Positions 14,525-20,787 of a DNA stretch of 20,787 bases are shown here, one piece after another. The notes under the pieces are model-generated. The model was not told where the DNA came from, did no database searches, and saw only the letters and a program-made list of their open reading frames with translations. The position numbers were made by a program, and so were the translations under genes. This DNA comes from a virus. The stretch covers positions 1-20,787 of IMG/VR virus record IMGVR_UViG_3300031975_002178; one strand, written 5' to 3'. Position 1 is the first letter of the stretch; the number at the start of each line of letters is the position of its first letter.

Positions 14525-16213
14525 ATGCGCCTGCGCCCCCGCCAGAAGACCTTCGTCGAGCGCAGCGTGGCTGCGCTCGCTTCCCGCGGCAACACGCTGG
14601 GCGTGGCGCCCACCGGTGCGGGCAAGACCATCATGCTCTCGGCGGTCACCGGCGAGATGATCGGCGACGGCGCCAAGGCCTGCGTGCTGGCCCATCGCGA
14701 CGAGTTGACGGCGCAAAACCGCGCCAAGTTCCAGCGCGTGGTGCCGGGCGTCGCCACCTCGGTCATCGACGCCACCGAGAAATCGTGGACCGGCCAGGTC
14801 GCCTTCGCCATGGTGCCGACGCTGGCGCGGGCCTCGAACCTTGCCGACATGCCCCGCCTCGATCTGCTTGTCGTGGATGAGGCGCACCATGCCGTCGCCG
14901 ACAGCTACCGCCGCATCATCGACCGGGTGCGCGAGGCCAATCCCGACGCCCGGATCTTCGGCGTCACGGCCACCCCGAACCGGGGCGACCGGAAGGGCCT
15001 GCGCGAGGTTTTCGACAATGTCGCCGATCAGGTGCGGCTGGGCGAGTTGATCGCCTCGGGCCACCTCGTGCCGCCGCGCACCTTCGTCATCGATGTCGGT
15101 GTCCAGGACGAGTTGCGATCCGTCCGCAAGACCATGTCGGATTTCGACATGGCGGAGGTCGCGGGCATCATGGACCGCGCGCCCGTCACCGACGAGGTGA
15201 TCCGCCACTGGAAGGAAAAGGCGGGCGACCGGCAGACCGTGGTGTTCTGCTCCACCGTCGCCCACGCCGAACACGTCACCGACGCCTTCAGGGCGGCGGG
15301 CGTTTCCGCCGCGCTGATCCATGGCGATCTGGCGGCCGAGACCCGCAAGGCGATCCTCGCCGACTACGCGGCGGGGGATATCCGCGTCGTGGTCAACGTG
15401 GCGGTGCTGACCGAGGGCTGGGACCATCCGCCCACCTCTTGCGTCGTGCTGCTGCGCCCCAGCTCCTACAAGTCCACCATGATCCAGATGGTTGGGCGCG
15501 GCCTGCGCACCGTCGATCCCGAGGAACATCCCGGAATCGTCAAGACCGATTGTGTCGTGCTGGATTTCGGCACATCGAGCCTGATCCACGGCACGCTGGA
15601 ACAGGATGTCGATCTCGACGGCAAGACCGAGACCGGCGAGGCGCCGACCAAGACCTGTCCGGCCTGCGAGGCGGAGATCCCGCTGGCCGCCACCGAATGC
15701 CCACTCTGCGGTGAGGCGTTCCCGCGCGAGGATCTGGATGCGGGCGAAGGCGGGGCCGCCGCGCCGCTCTCGGGCTTCATGATGACCGAGATCGACCTGC
15801 TGCAGCGGTCCAGTTTCGCGTGGGTCGACCTCTACGGCACGGACGACGCGCTGATGGCCACGGGCTTCGCCGCCTGGGGCGGCATCTTCTGGCTGGACGG
15901 GGTCTGGTACGCCATCGGCGGGGCGAAGGGCGAACGCCCGCATCTGCTGGGCGTCGGCGAGCGCACGGTCTGCCTCGCGCAGGCCGACGACTGGCTGAAC
16001 ACCCACGAGACCGACGAGAGCGCCTTCAAGACCCGCTCCTGGTTGCGCCAGCCCCCCACGGAAAAGCAGCTGCAGTACCTGCCGCCCGAGTGCCGCCACG
16101 ACTTCGGCCTGACGCGCTACCGCGCCTCGGCGCTGATGACCTTCGGCTTCAACAAGCGCGCCATCCGCCAGCTGATCGACAGCGCGGCCAGCCCCGAACG
16201 GAGGGCGGCATGA
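14525..16213 (+). CDS. DEAD/DEAH-box superfamily 2 helicase with C-terminal zinc ribbon
   Basis: A 562-aa ATP-dependent DNA helicase of the phage SSL2-like type. Motifs seen are APTGAGKT (28-35), DEAH (118-121), TATPNRG (148-154), VVFCSTVAHAEHVTDAF starting motif IV, and motif VI QMVGRGLRT (about 321-329). A CX2C-X10-CX2C zinc ribbon lies at C378, C381, C392 and C395. The C-terminal ~160 residues (WVDLYGTDDALMATGFAAWG; RHDFGLTRYRASALMTFGFN) are a domain I do not recognise beyond its presence in related phage helicases. GGGGGAGA precedes the ATG. It probably unwinds or remodels DNA in phage replication or recombination with the Sak4/SSB pair just upstream. A DNA-repair or restriction-type motor is a less likely reading because no nuclease domain is fused. 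Confidence 0.92.
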   Translation: MRLRPRQKTFVERSVAALASRGNTLGVAPTGAGKTIMLSAVTGEMIGDGAKACVLAHRDELTAQNRAKFQRVVPGVATSVIDATEKSWTGQVAFAMVPTLARASNLADMPRLDLLVVDEAHHAVADSYRRIIDRVREANPDARIFGVTATPNRGDRKGLREVFDNVADQVRLGELIASGHLVPPRTFVIDVGVQDELRSVRKTMSDFDMAEVAGIMDRAPVTDEVIRHWKEKAGDRQTVVFCSTVAHAEHVTDAFRAAGVSAALIHGDLAAETRKAILADYAAGDIRVVVNVAVLTEGWDHPPTSCVVLLRPSSYKSTMIQMVGRGLRTVDPEEHPGIVKTDCVVLDFGTSSLIHGTLEQDVDLDGKTETGEAPTKTCPACEAEIPLAATECPLCGEAFPREDLDAGEGGAAAPLSGFMMTEIDLLQRSSFAWVDLYGTDDALMATGFAAWGGIFWLDGVWYAIGGAKGERPHLLGVGERTVCLAQADDWLNTHETDESAFKTRSWLRQPPTEKQLQYLPPECRHDFGLTRYRASALMTFGFNKRAIRQLIDSAASPERRAA

Positions 16214-16216
16214 CCC

Positions 16217-16627
16217 ATGTCCACATCCACCCCCATCACGGCCGAGGACCGGCGGCGACTCTGGCATCCGCGTGGAACGCTCTGTGCTGTCTGCCGGCAA
16301 CCCACCCGTGGTTTTGGCTGGTTCGATCCGCACCGAATGAGGCGGCCCCGGCCCTCGGTCTGGTTCTGCTCGATGCCCTGCCAGTCCTTTTGGACGCGCC
16401 TGGCGCGGGAGCGTTTCGCCATGGTTGACCTGACCGAGGAAGAGCGCGCCGCGATCACCGCCACCATGAAGCGCGTGGCGCTGCTGATGGACGAGATCGG
16501 CTGGGCCACTCCGCTCGCCGACCTGACCGAGCCGCAGGTGCGCGCGCTGATCGAGGAAGCTGTCGAAGGCTTCCGTGAAGCCATGTCCGACATCGCCCGG
16601 GCGCAGACGCCGGAGGTGCTGTTTTGA
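16217..16627 (+). CDS. DUF6511-type Cys-rich protein
   Basis: A 136-aa protein whose N-terminus carries a treble-clef-like cluster: CAVCRQPTRGFGWFDP, then VWFCSMPCQSFW, giving CX2C and CX3C pairs about 26 residues apart. A helical C-terminal half follows: MVDLTEEERAAITATMKRVA, LLMDEIGWATPLADLTEPQV. This matches DUF6511 proteins that I recall in phage replication clusters; no function is established to my knowledge. The start at 16217 lies 3 bp after the helicase stop; an ATG at 16210 is out of frame. Its stop overlaps the TTG start of the nuclease gene. A zinc-binding DNA-contact role with the adjoining helicase or nuclease is inference. Confidence 0.8.
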   Translation: MSTSTPITAEDRRRLWHPRGTLCAVCRQPTRGFGWFDPHRMRRPRPSVWFCSMPCQSFWTRLARERFAMVDLTEEERAAITATMKRVALLMDEIGWATPLADLTEPQVRALIEEAVEGFREAMSDIARAQTPEVLF

Positions 16628-17394
16628 CTCTCGATTACAATCATCGGCCCAATTTCGCCGACCGGGTCAACGCCGCCATCGACCGGGCGCTGACCGCCGA
16701 TCAAGCGACGCGGCCGCCCCGCGACTACCTCGGCGGCTCGCGTCTCGGCCATGCCTGCGAGCGCGCCCTGCAGTTCGAGTTCACGGCAACGCCGAAGGAC
16801 GAGGGTCAGGATTTCAGCGGCCAATCGCTGCGCATCTTCGCCATCGGCCATGCGCTCGAGGATCTGGCCGTCGCCTGGCTGCGCGGCGCGGGCTTCGACC
16901 TCTACACCCGCAAGGGCAACCGGCCCGATGGCGGCCAGTTCGGCTTCTCGGTCGCGGGCGGGCGTATCCGGGGCCATGTCGACGGCATCATTGCCGCCGG
17001 GCCCGAGGGCTTCGGTCTCGCCGTTCCCGCGCTCTGGGAATGCAAGACGATGAACGCGAAGAACTGGCGCGCCTGCGTCAAGGACGGCGTGACCAAGTCG
17101 AAGCCGGTCTACGCCGCCCAGATCGCGCTCTATCAGGCCTACATGGAAACCAGCGTGCCAGGCATCAGCGCCGCGCCTGCCGTGTTCACCGCGATCAACA
17201 AGGACACGGCCGAGATGCACCACGAACTGGTGCCATTCGACGCCGACCTCGCGCAGCGCATGTCCGACCGGGGCGTGCGGATCCTGCAGGCGACCGATGC
17301 GGGCGAGTTGCTGCCGCGCGTCGCCACTACGCCTGACTTCTTCGAATGCCGCTTCTGCCCGTGGTCCGAGCGCTGCTGGGGGCTGCCGGCATGA
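16624..17394 (+). CDS. PD-(D/E)XK exonuclease, Cas4/RecB-like with a Fe-S-type cysteine set
   Basis: The 256-aa protein shows the nuclease core: GHALED (75-80), GHVDGI with D120, WECKT with E139 and K141, and QIALY (Q166, Y170). Four cysteines are placed as in Cas4/AddB-type iron-sulfur nucleases: C45 near the N-terminus (GSRLGHACERAL) and C242, C245, C251 at the very end (ECRFCPWSERC). It likely resects DNA ends to give single strands for the Sak4-like recombinase upstream. The start is TTG at 16624, preceded by GGAGG 7-8 bases away and overlapping the previous stop (TTGA); no in-frame ATG exists before the conserved core. The stop overlaps the primase gene by ATGA, so expression is coupled. 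Confidence 0.9.
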   Translation: MTLDYNHRPNFADRVNAAIDRALTADQATRPPRDYLGGSRLGHACERALQFEFTATPKDEGQDFSGQSLRIFAIGHALEDLAVAWLRGAGFDLYTRKGNRPDGGQFGFSVAGGRIRGHVDGIIAAGPEGFGLAVPALWECKTMNAKNWRACVKDGVTKSKPVYAAQIALYQAYMETSVPGISAAPAVFTAINKDTAEMHHELVPFDADLAQRMSDRGVRILQATDAGELLPRVATTPDFFECRFCPWSERCWGLPA

Positions 17395-19685
17395 GCGACG
17401 ACGGCGTCCTGCATTTCAACCCGTGGATGGACTTCAACGACGGGCCACCGTCCGAGAACCCGTTCGGCTGCGACCCCGACCCCGGGCAGATCGCCGTCTT
17501 CCTCGACACCGTGTTCAGCTGGTGCGAGGGGCTGATCCCGCTCCGGGGTTTCGTCGACAAGGGTCAGGGCCGGGACGGCAAGCCGCACAACATCTGGATC
17601 CCCGCCGACGACACCGCGCCCGAGAAACTCGCGACCTTCGCCACATGGGCCAATCGCGAGGGGGCGGCCGTCTATGTCATCCCTGGCACCGTCGCCGAAC
17701 AGGGTCACGCTCGCGCCGCAGACGTCCTTCAGATGCAGGCCATCGTCGTCGATCTCGACGCGGGCGACATCCCGGCCAAGCTGGACCACGTCACCCGCCA
17801 CCTCGGCCCGCCCACGCTGATCATCGAAAGCGGCGGGCGCACGCCAGAGGGCGCCGCGAAGCTCCATGTCTGGTGGAAACTGACCGAGCCCGCCGAGAGC
17901 GACGACCTGGCCACCCTCTGCCGCCTTCGCGGCGAGATCGCCGTAAAGGTCGGCGGCGACACGCATTTCCGCTCGGCACACCAGCCGATCCGGGTGCCCG
18001 GCACGGTCTATCACAAGCACGGCCACCAGCGCCTCGTGCAGATCCGCGAACATCGCGACGTCGAGGTGGATCTTGCGGATTTCGCCGAAAAGGTCGCCGA
18101 GATGCCGCCGCTGCCGGGCGTGGGCTTCGCCCGCGACGCGGCCGCGCCGACCGCGACGCCCGGCCTCGACGCGGTGCTCACCACACCGGTGCGCGAGGGC
18201 GCGGTGGACGACTGGTCCCGGTTCCAGGGGGCCAGCGCCGCCATCGGCCATTACGTCCGCCTTGTGCACGAGGGCCGCCTCGATCCCTTCGCGGGCTGGG
18301 AGGCGATCTGCGGCTACAACGCCGCCATGCTGCGCCCGTCCTGGCCGCTTGATCGGCTGCAGGCCGAGTCTGAACGCCTCTGGGCGCTGCATGTGAAGCG
18401 CAACGGCCCTCCGCTCCTGCGTGCGGCCCACGCCGACGCCCCGGCCAGCCCATTGCCGACCTTCAGCCTCGGCGCGCTGCTCGACGACACGAGCCCGATG
18501 CCCGAGGACATCATCGGCCCCCGCGTGCTGACCCCGGGCGGTCTCTTGGTGCTGGGCGGCGCGCCCAAGGTCGGCAAGAGCGACTTCCTGATCTCATGGC
18601 TCGTGCACATGGCCGCTGGCGTGCCGTTCCTCGGCTTCACGCCGCCCCGGCCGCTGCGCGTGTTCTACCTGCAGGCAGAGATCCAGTATCACTACCTGCG
18701 CGAGCGCATGCAGCAGATCGCGCTGCCCGCCGCCGTGATCGCAGCCGCGCGCGACACCTTCATCGCCACGCCGAAACTGAAGCTGCTGCTCGACGCGGAG
18801 GGCGTCGCCCGCGTGGCCGAGGCGATCCGCGCGGCATTCCCCGACGCGCCGCCCGACATCATCGTCATCGACCCGATCCGCAACCTCTTCGATGGCGGGC
18901 CGGAAGGTGGCGGCGAGAACGACAACACCGCCATGATGTTCTTCCTGAAGGACCGGGTCGAGCTCCTGCGCGAGGCGGTCAATCCGGACGCGGGCGTCAT
19001 CCTCGCCCACCACACCCGCAAGGCCAGCAAGCACCAGGTCAAGGACGACCCCTTCCTCGCACTCTCCGGCGCCAGCGCGCTGCGCGGCTTCTACACCTCG
19101 GGGCTGCTCATGCACCGGCCCGACGAGGACAGCAGCGTCCGCAGGCTGGAGATAGAGCTGCGCAACGGCCCCGCGCTACCGGCAAAGCTCATCGACAAGC
19201 GACACGGCGCGTGGGTTGAGATCAACCCGATGAACGAGCGCCTGGTGCGTCAGGAGGTCGGCGCGAAACACGACGCCGAGCGCAATCGCAAGGGCGATGT
19301 CATCCTGAGCATGCTGTTCGAGGAAGCCGCCGAGGGGCGTCTCTACACCTCGACGCAATCCGGGGCCGCCTTCGAGAACCAGCATGGTCTGGGAAGCGAG
19401 TTCACCATCCGGCAGCGCCTGAACGTCCTGGCGACGAAAGGCTTCGTGAAGTTTCGCCGCGATCTGGCCGAACATGGCTTCCCGGCGACCCGCTCGCACT
19501 TCGGCTACCTCTGTGTCGAGGAGATGCGTTTCGGCCGCGATCCGGCGATCGATCCCGACACGGGCGAAGTCCTGGCGGAAGGCGAGCCGGTGCTTCCGAC
19601 CCACTTCAAATGCCCCCATTCCGGTCGTGCGCGGGAGGTCGAGAACCCCGCGGTCTGGGTCTATCCGGAGGGCCTGGAGGAATGA
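17391..19685 (+). CDS. AEP-like primase fused to RepA-like replicative helicase
   Basis: A 764-aa replication protein. The N-terminal ~230 residues look like a primase-polymerase of the RepB/AEP type: IVVDLDAGD with D121 and D123, LIIESGGRTPEGAAKLHVWW (H159), and IRVPGTVYHKHG (200-211). A helicase core follows with Walker A GGAPKVGKS (389-397), RVFYLQAEI after strand 2, Walker B IIVIDP (490-495), and AHHTRK (539-544), as in hexameric RepA/AAA_25 helicases. The last ~110 residues (GLGSEFTIRQRLNVLATKGF) resemble a winged helix that could read DNA. The start (ATGA overlap) removes 15 residues of an upstream open frame. An iteron-like array begins 3 bp after the stop, which suggests this protein binds an origin there. 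It probably initiates element replication. Confidence 0.88.
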   Translation: MSDDGVLHFNPWMDFNDGPPSENPFGCDPDPGQIAVFLDTVFSWCEGLIPLRGFVDKGQGRDGKPHNIWIPADDTAPEKLATFATWANREGAAVYVIPGTVAEQGHARAADVLQMQAIVVDLDAGDIPAKLDHVTRHLGPPTLIIESGGRTPEGAAKLHVWWKLTEPAESDDLATLCRLRGEIAVKVGGDTHFRSAHQPIRVPGTVYHKHGHQRLVQIREHRDVEVDLADFAEKVAEMPPLPGVGFARDAAAPTATPGLDAVLTTPVREGAVDDWSRFQGASAAIGHYVRLVHEGRLDPFAGWEAICGYNAAMLRPSWPLDRLQAESERLWALHVKRNGPPLLRAAHADAPASPLPTFSLGALLDDTSPMPEDIIGPRVLTPGGLLVLGGAPKVGKSDFLISWLVHMAAGVPFLGFTPPRPLRVFYLQAEIQYHYLRERMQQIALPAAVIAAARDTFIATPKLKLLLDAEGVARVAEAIRAAFPDAPPDIIVIDPIRNLFDGGPEGGGENDNTAMMFFLKDRVELLREAVNPDAGVILAHHTRKASKHQVKDDPFLALSGASALRGFYTSGLLMHRPDEDSSVRRLEIELRNGPALPAKLIDKRHGAWVEINPMNERLVRQEVGAKHDAERNRKGDVILSMLFEEAAEGRLYTSTQSGAAFENQHGLGSEFTIRQRLNVLATKGFVKFRRDLAEHGFPATRSHFGYLCVEEMRFGRDPAIDPDTGEVLAEGEPVLPTHFKCPHSGRAREVENPAVWVYPEGLEE

Positions 19686-19797
19686 CTTTGTCATATGACA
19701 GAGGCCTCTCTCATCCTCATGCCTCTGTCATATCCGCAATGAAATCAACGGCTTGGGGATGAGCCATGACAAAGACCACTGTCATGCCCTCTGTCAT
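19682..19797. repeat. Iteron-like array of TGTCAT/ATGACA words downstream of the primase-helicase gene
   Basis: Six exact TGTCAT or ATGACA hexamers (near 19689, 19695, 19726, 19766, 19780, 19792), plus an extra ATGAC at 19682, lie within about 115 bp. They include a perfect 12-bp palindrome TGTCATATGACA (19689-19700), a 13-bp inverted repeat ATATGACAGAGGC (19693-19705 with 19721-19733), and ATGACA-N8-TGTCAT (19766-19785). There is no T-run, so a terminator is unlikely. An origin bound by the adjacent replication protein, or an operator for the following genes, is the best reading. Confidence 0.75.
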
Positions 19798-19816
19798 AAA
19801 ATCAGGAGAAAACACC

Positions 19817-19942
19817 ATGGAAACAGACACTTGCCAGTCTCGGATGAGGAAGAAGAGCAAGCCCCATACTTCGTATGGGGGCCACCCGATGGGTGTGGCC
19901 CCCGATACGGCGCCGGGTGTTCCCGCAGGTGCCCAATCCTGA
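19817..19942 (+). CDS. Small ORF, possible 41-aa (or 58-aa) peptide
   Basis: ATG 19817 follows AGGAGA with an 8-base gap and encodes METDTCQSRMRKKSKPHTSY then GGHPMGVAPDTAPGVPAGAQ. An in-frame ATG at 19766 inside the repeat array (with GGGGATGAG upstream) would give 58 aa. The product is basic at first, then rich in P, A and G. I know no homologue. Its middle is encoded by a strong hairpin (19872-19909), so the segment may instead be a structured leader of the RuvC-like gene. Codon use does not decide the matter. Confidence 0.35.
   Translation: METDTCQSRMRKKSKPHTSYGGHPMGVAPDTAPGVPAGAQS
19872..19909 (+). repeat. Strong hairpin (14-bp stem, one bulged base) in leader of RuvC-like gene
   Basis: CGTATGGGGGCCAC at 19872-19885 pairs with GTGGCCCCC, a single extra G, then ATACG at 19895-19909, around a 9-nt loop. 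No T-run follows. It lies 130 bp upstream of ATG 20039 and could shape an RNA element, attenuate transcription, or be a DNA site. It also sits within the small ORF above. Confidence 0.6.
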
Positions 19943-20038
19943 CCACCCCAAGATCCGACGACAACGACCCGACACCGTCAGGCACCACGTTGCCGTCGTC
20001 CTTCCAATCGAGCAGCCAACCAGAAGAGGAGATCACCC
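19943..20038. other. Leader before the RuvC-like gene
   Basis: No gene is supported in these bases. They end in GAGGAGA, the ribosome binding site of the gene at 20039. No clear promoter was recognised; together with 19686-19942 this makes the only break of more than 300 bp in the right-hand operon. Confidence 0.4.
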
Positions 20039-20575
20039 ATGGCTGACCTGACACCCGCCACCACCGGTCATGCAGCGGTTCCGGACATGCCGCCCGTCGT
20101 CCTTTCCGGTCGGGTGATGCTCGCGCTCGATCTCGGCACCATGACTGGCTGGGCGCTGCGCTCCGCCGATGGGCTGATCACCTCCGGCACGGCGTCATTC
20201 CGCCCCGGTCGCTTCGACGGCGGTGGCATGCGGTATCTCCGCTTCACCAACTGGCTGGCGGAGATCGAACGTTTGTCCGGTCCCATCGCCGCAATCTGGT
20301 ACGAGGAGGTCTGTCGTCACGCAGCCACCGATGCAGCCCATGTCTACGGCGGGCTCATGGCCACGCTGACCGCATGGGCGGAGCTGCGCGGCATCCCCTA
20401 CGAGGGCGTCCCGGTCGGAACGATCAAGCGCCATGCCACGGGCAAGGGCAACGCCCCGAAGGAGGCGATGATTGCCGCCGCCCGTGCGCACGGTTTCTCG
20501 CCCGCCGACGACGACGAAGCCGACGCCATCGCGATCCTGCTCTGGGCCATCGAAACCTGTGGAGGTGCGCGATGA
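20039..20575 (+). CDS. RuvC-like Holliday-junction resolvase family protein
   Basis: The 178-aa protein has the RNase-H-fold layout of phage RuvC-like nucleases: LALDLGTMTGWAL with D31, AIWYEEV with E89/E90, the conserved VGTIKRHATGKGNAPKEAMI (126-145), and SPADDDEADAIAILLW with D157-D159 and D162. These supply the expected acidic active-site set. It would cleave branched DNA formed in recombination or replication by the upstream genes. GAGGAGA lies 7 bases before the ATG; the first ~25 residues are probably a flexible extension, since the fold begins at about residue 27. The following gene's ATG overlaps its stop (ATGA). Confidence 0.88.
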   Translation: MADLTPATTGHAAVPDMPPVVLSGRVMLALDLGTMTGWALRSADGLITSGTASFRPGRFDGGGMRYLRFTNWLAEIERLSGPIAAIWYEEVCRHAATDAAHVYGGLMATLTAWAELRGIPYEGVPVGTIKRHATGKGNAPKEAMIAAARAHGFSPADDDEADAIAILLWAIETCGGAR

Positions 20576-20775
20576 ACGGCATGCGGTTCACGCCGAAGGG
20601 CTATGGCGGCCAGCGTCGCGGCCCCGACGAGGTCAAGCGCGACGGCTGGCGCGAACAGGGTCTCCTGGCCGTCGCCATCGACGACGGCCGGCTGACCTGG
20701 CCGGAACGGGAACTTGTCCGTCAACTCGGCGAAAGGCTCTACGGCAAGCGGGAAGAGGAGACGCGTCATGGCTGA
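20572..20775 (+). CDS. Small hypothetical protein, 67 aa
   Basis: Start ATG 20572 overlaps the RuvC-like gene's stop (ATGA) and GGAGG lies upstream, so it is a translated member of the operon. The sequence (MRFTPKGYGGQRRGPDEVKR, GLLAVAIDDGRLTWPERELV, RQLGERLYGKRE) is highly charged, with one or two helices. I recognise no domain. It resembles small proteins found after RuvC-like genes in alphaproteobacterial prophages. The next gene starts 8 bases before its stop. Confidence 0.7.
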   Translation: MNGMRFTPKGYGGQRRGPDEVKRDGWREQGLLAVAIDDGRLTWPERELVRQLGERLYGKREEETRHG

Positions 20776-20787
20776 CTGGACAACGAC
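20768..20787 (+). CDS. Start of a further gene, cut by the window edge
   Basis: ATG 20768 follows AGAGGAG by about 8 bases and overlaps the previous stop. Only MADWTT is visible, too little to name the product. The pattern of overlap shows that the operon continues past the window. Confidence 0.5.

Noticed and set aside
14375-16333. A 652-codon open frame on the minus strand opposite the SF2 helicase
   Set aside because: It is a high-GC antisense shadow. The plus strand encodes all helicase motifs in order, while the minus product is low-complexity and has no ribosome site or recognisable domain.
17139-18431. A 430-codon minus-strand open frame opposite the nuclease and primase genes
   Set aside because: It lies across two well-supported plus-strand genes with conserved motifs; composition explains the long open frame.
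19753-20046. A 97-aa plus-strand ORF starting at TTG 19753
   Set aside because: It has a poor start, runs through the ribosome site of the RuvC-like gene and has no recognisable domain; the ORF at 19817 has a better ribosome site.

Overview
The window looks like accessory chromosomal (or large plasmid) DNA from a high-GC alphaproteobacterium, most likely Rhodobacteraceae or a close relative. The reasons are the strong G/C third-position bias, the many ATGA stop-start overlaps, an IS21 remnant at one edge, and phage replication genes of types I associate with Rhodobacterales prophages. No tRNA, rRNA or CRISPR array was seen. All family names come from recognising motifs by eye; no database search was run.

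Left part (1-6863). A doubly deleted IS21-type element (istA and istB scraps, minus strand) is followed by a complete plus-strand type I restriction-modification operon: hsdR (EcoEI/EcoAI-like), hsdM and hsdS, then a fourth, stop-start-overlapping gene of the DUF6998 type. That last protein has a visible E...D...ExK pattern, so it may be an extra PD-(D/E)XK nuclease-fold component of the locus.

Middle part (7051-8928, minus strand). This is a broken mobile-element module. It has a small 67-aa gene, a DUF2924 gene, and a serine recombinase whose first ~62 residues are fused in frame to the C-terminus of a phage/satellite RepA-like helicase. Next comes a dense array of CGTGAC/GTCACG words with a perfect 17-bp inverted repeat, then a terminase-small-subunit-like gene with no large subunit beside it. 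The order recombinase, rep-helicase, iterons, orphan TerS resembles phage satellites (PICI/SaPI type), here decayed.

Right part (9210-20787, plus strand). Divergent from the recombinase genes is a two-gene unit with no function I recognise (412 aa plus a 331-aa protein with a C-terminal winged helix). It is followed by a sigma-70-like factor and a long, tightly coupled phage-type DNA module: a frameshifted small gene, a 177-aa unknown, a Sak4/RecA-like ATPase, a probable ssDNA-binding partner, a DEAD/DEAH helicase with zinc ribbon, a DUF6511 Cys-rich protein, a Fe-S-type PD-(D/E)XK exonuclease, and an AEP-like primase fused to a RepA-like helicase. After these come a second iteron-like array (TGTCAT/ATGACA), a small ORF with a strong hairpin, a RuvC-like nuclease, and two small genes running off the end. 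Together they could resect, anneal and replicate element DNA and process its junctions.

The most interesting items are the parallel repeat arrays that start immediately after two different rep-type helicase genes, the satellite-like remnant, the unknown 412/331-aa pair, and the nuclease-like fourth gene of the hsd operon.
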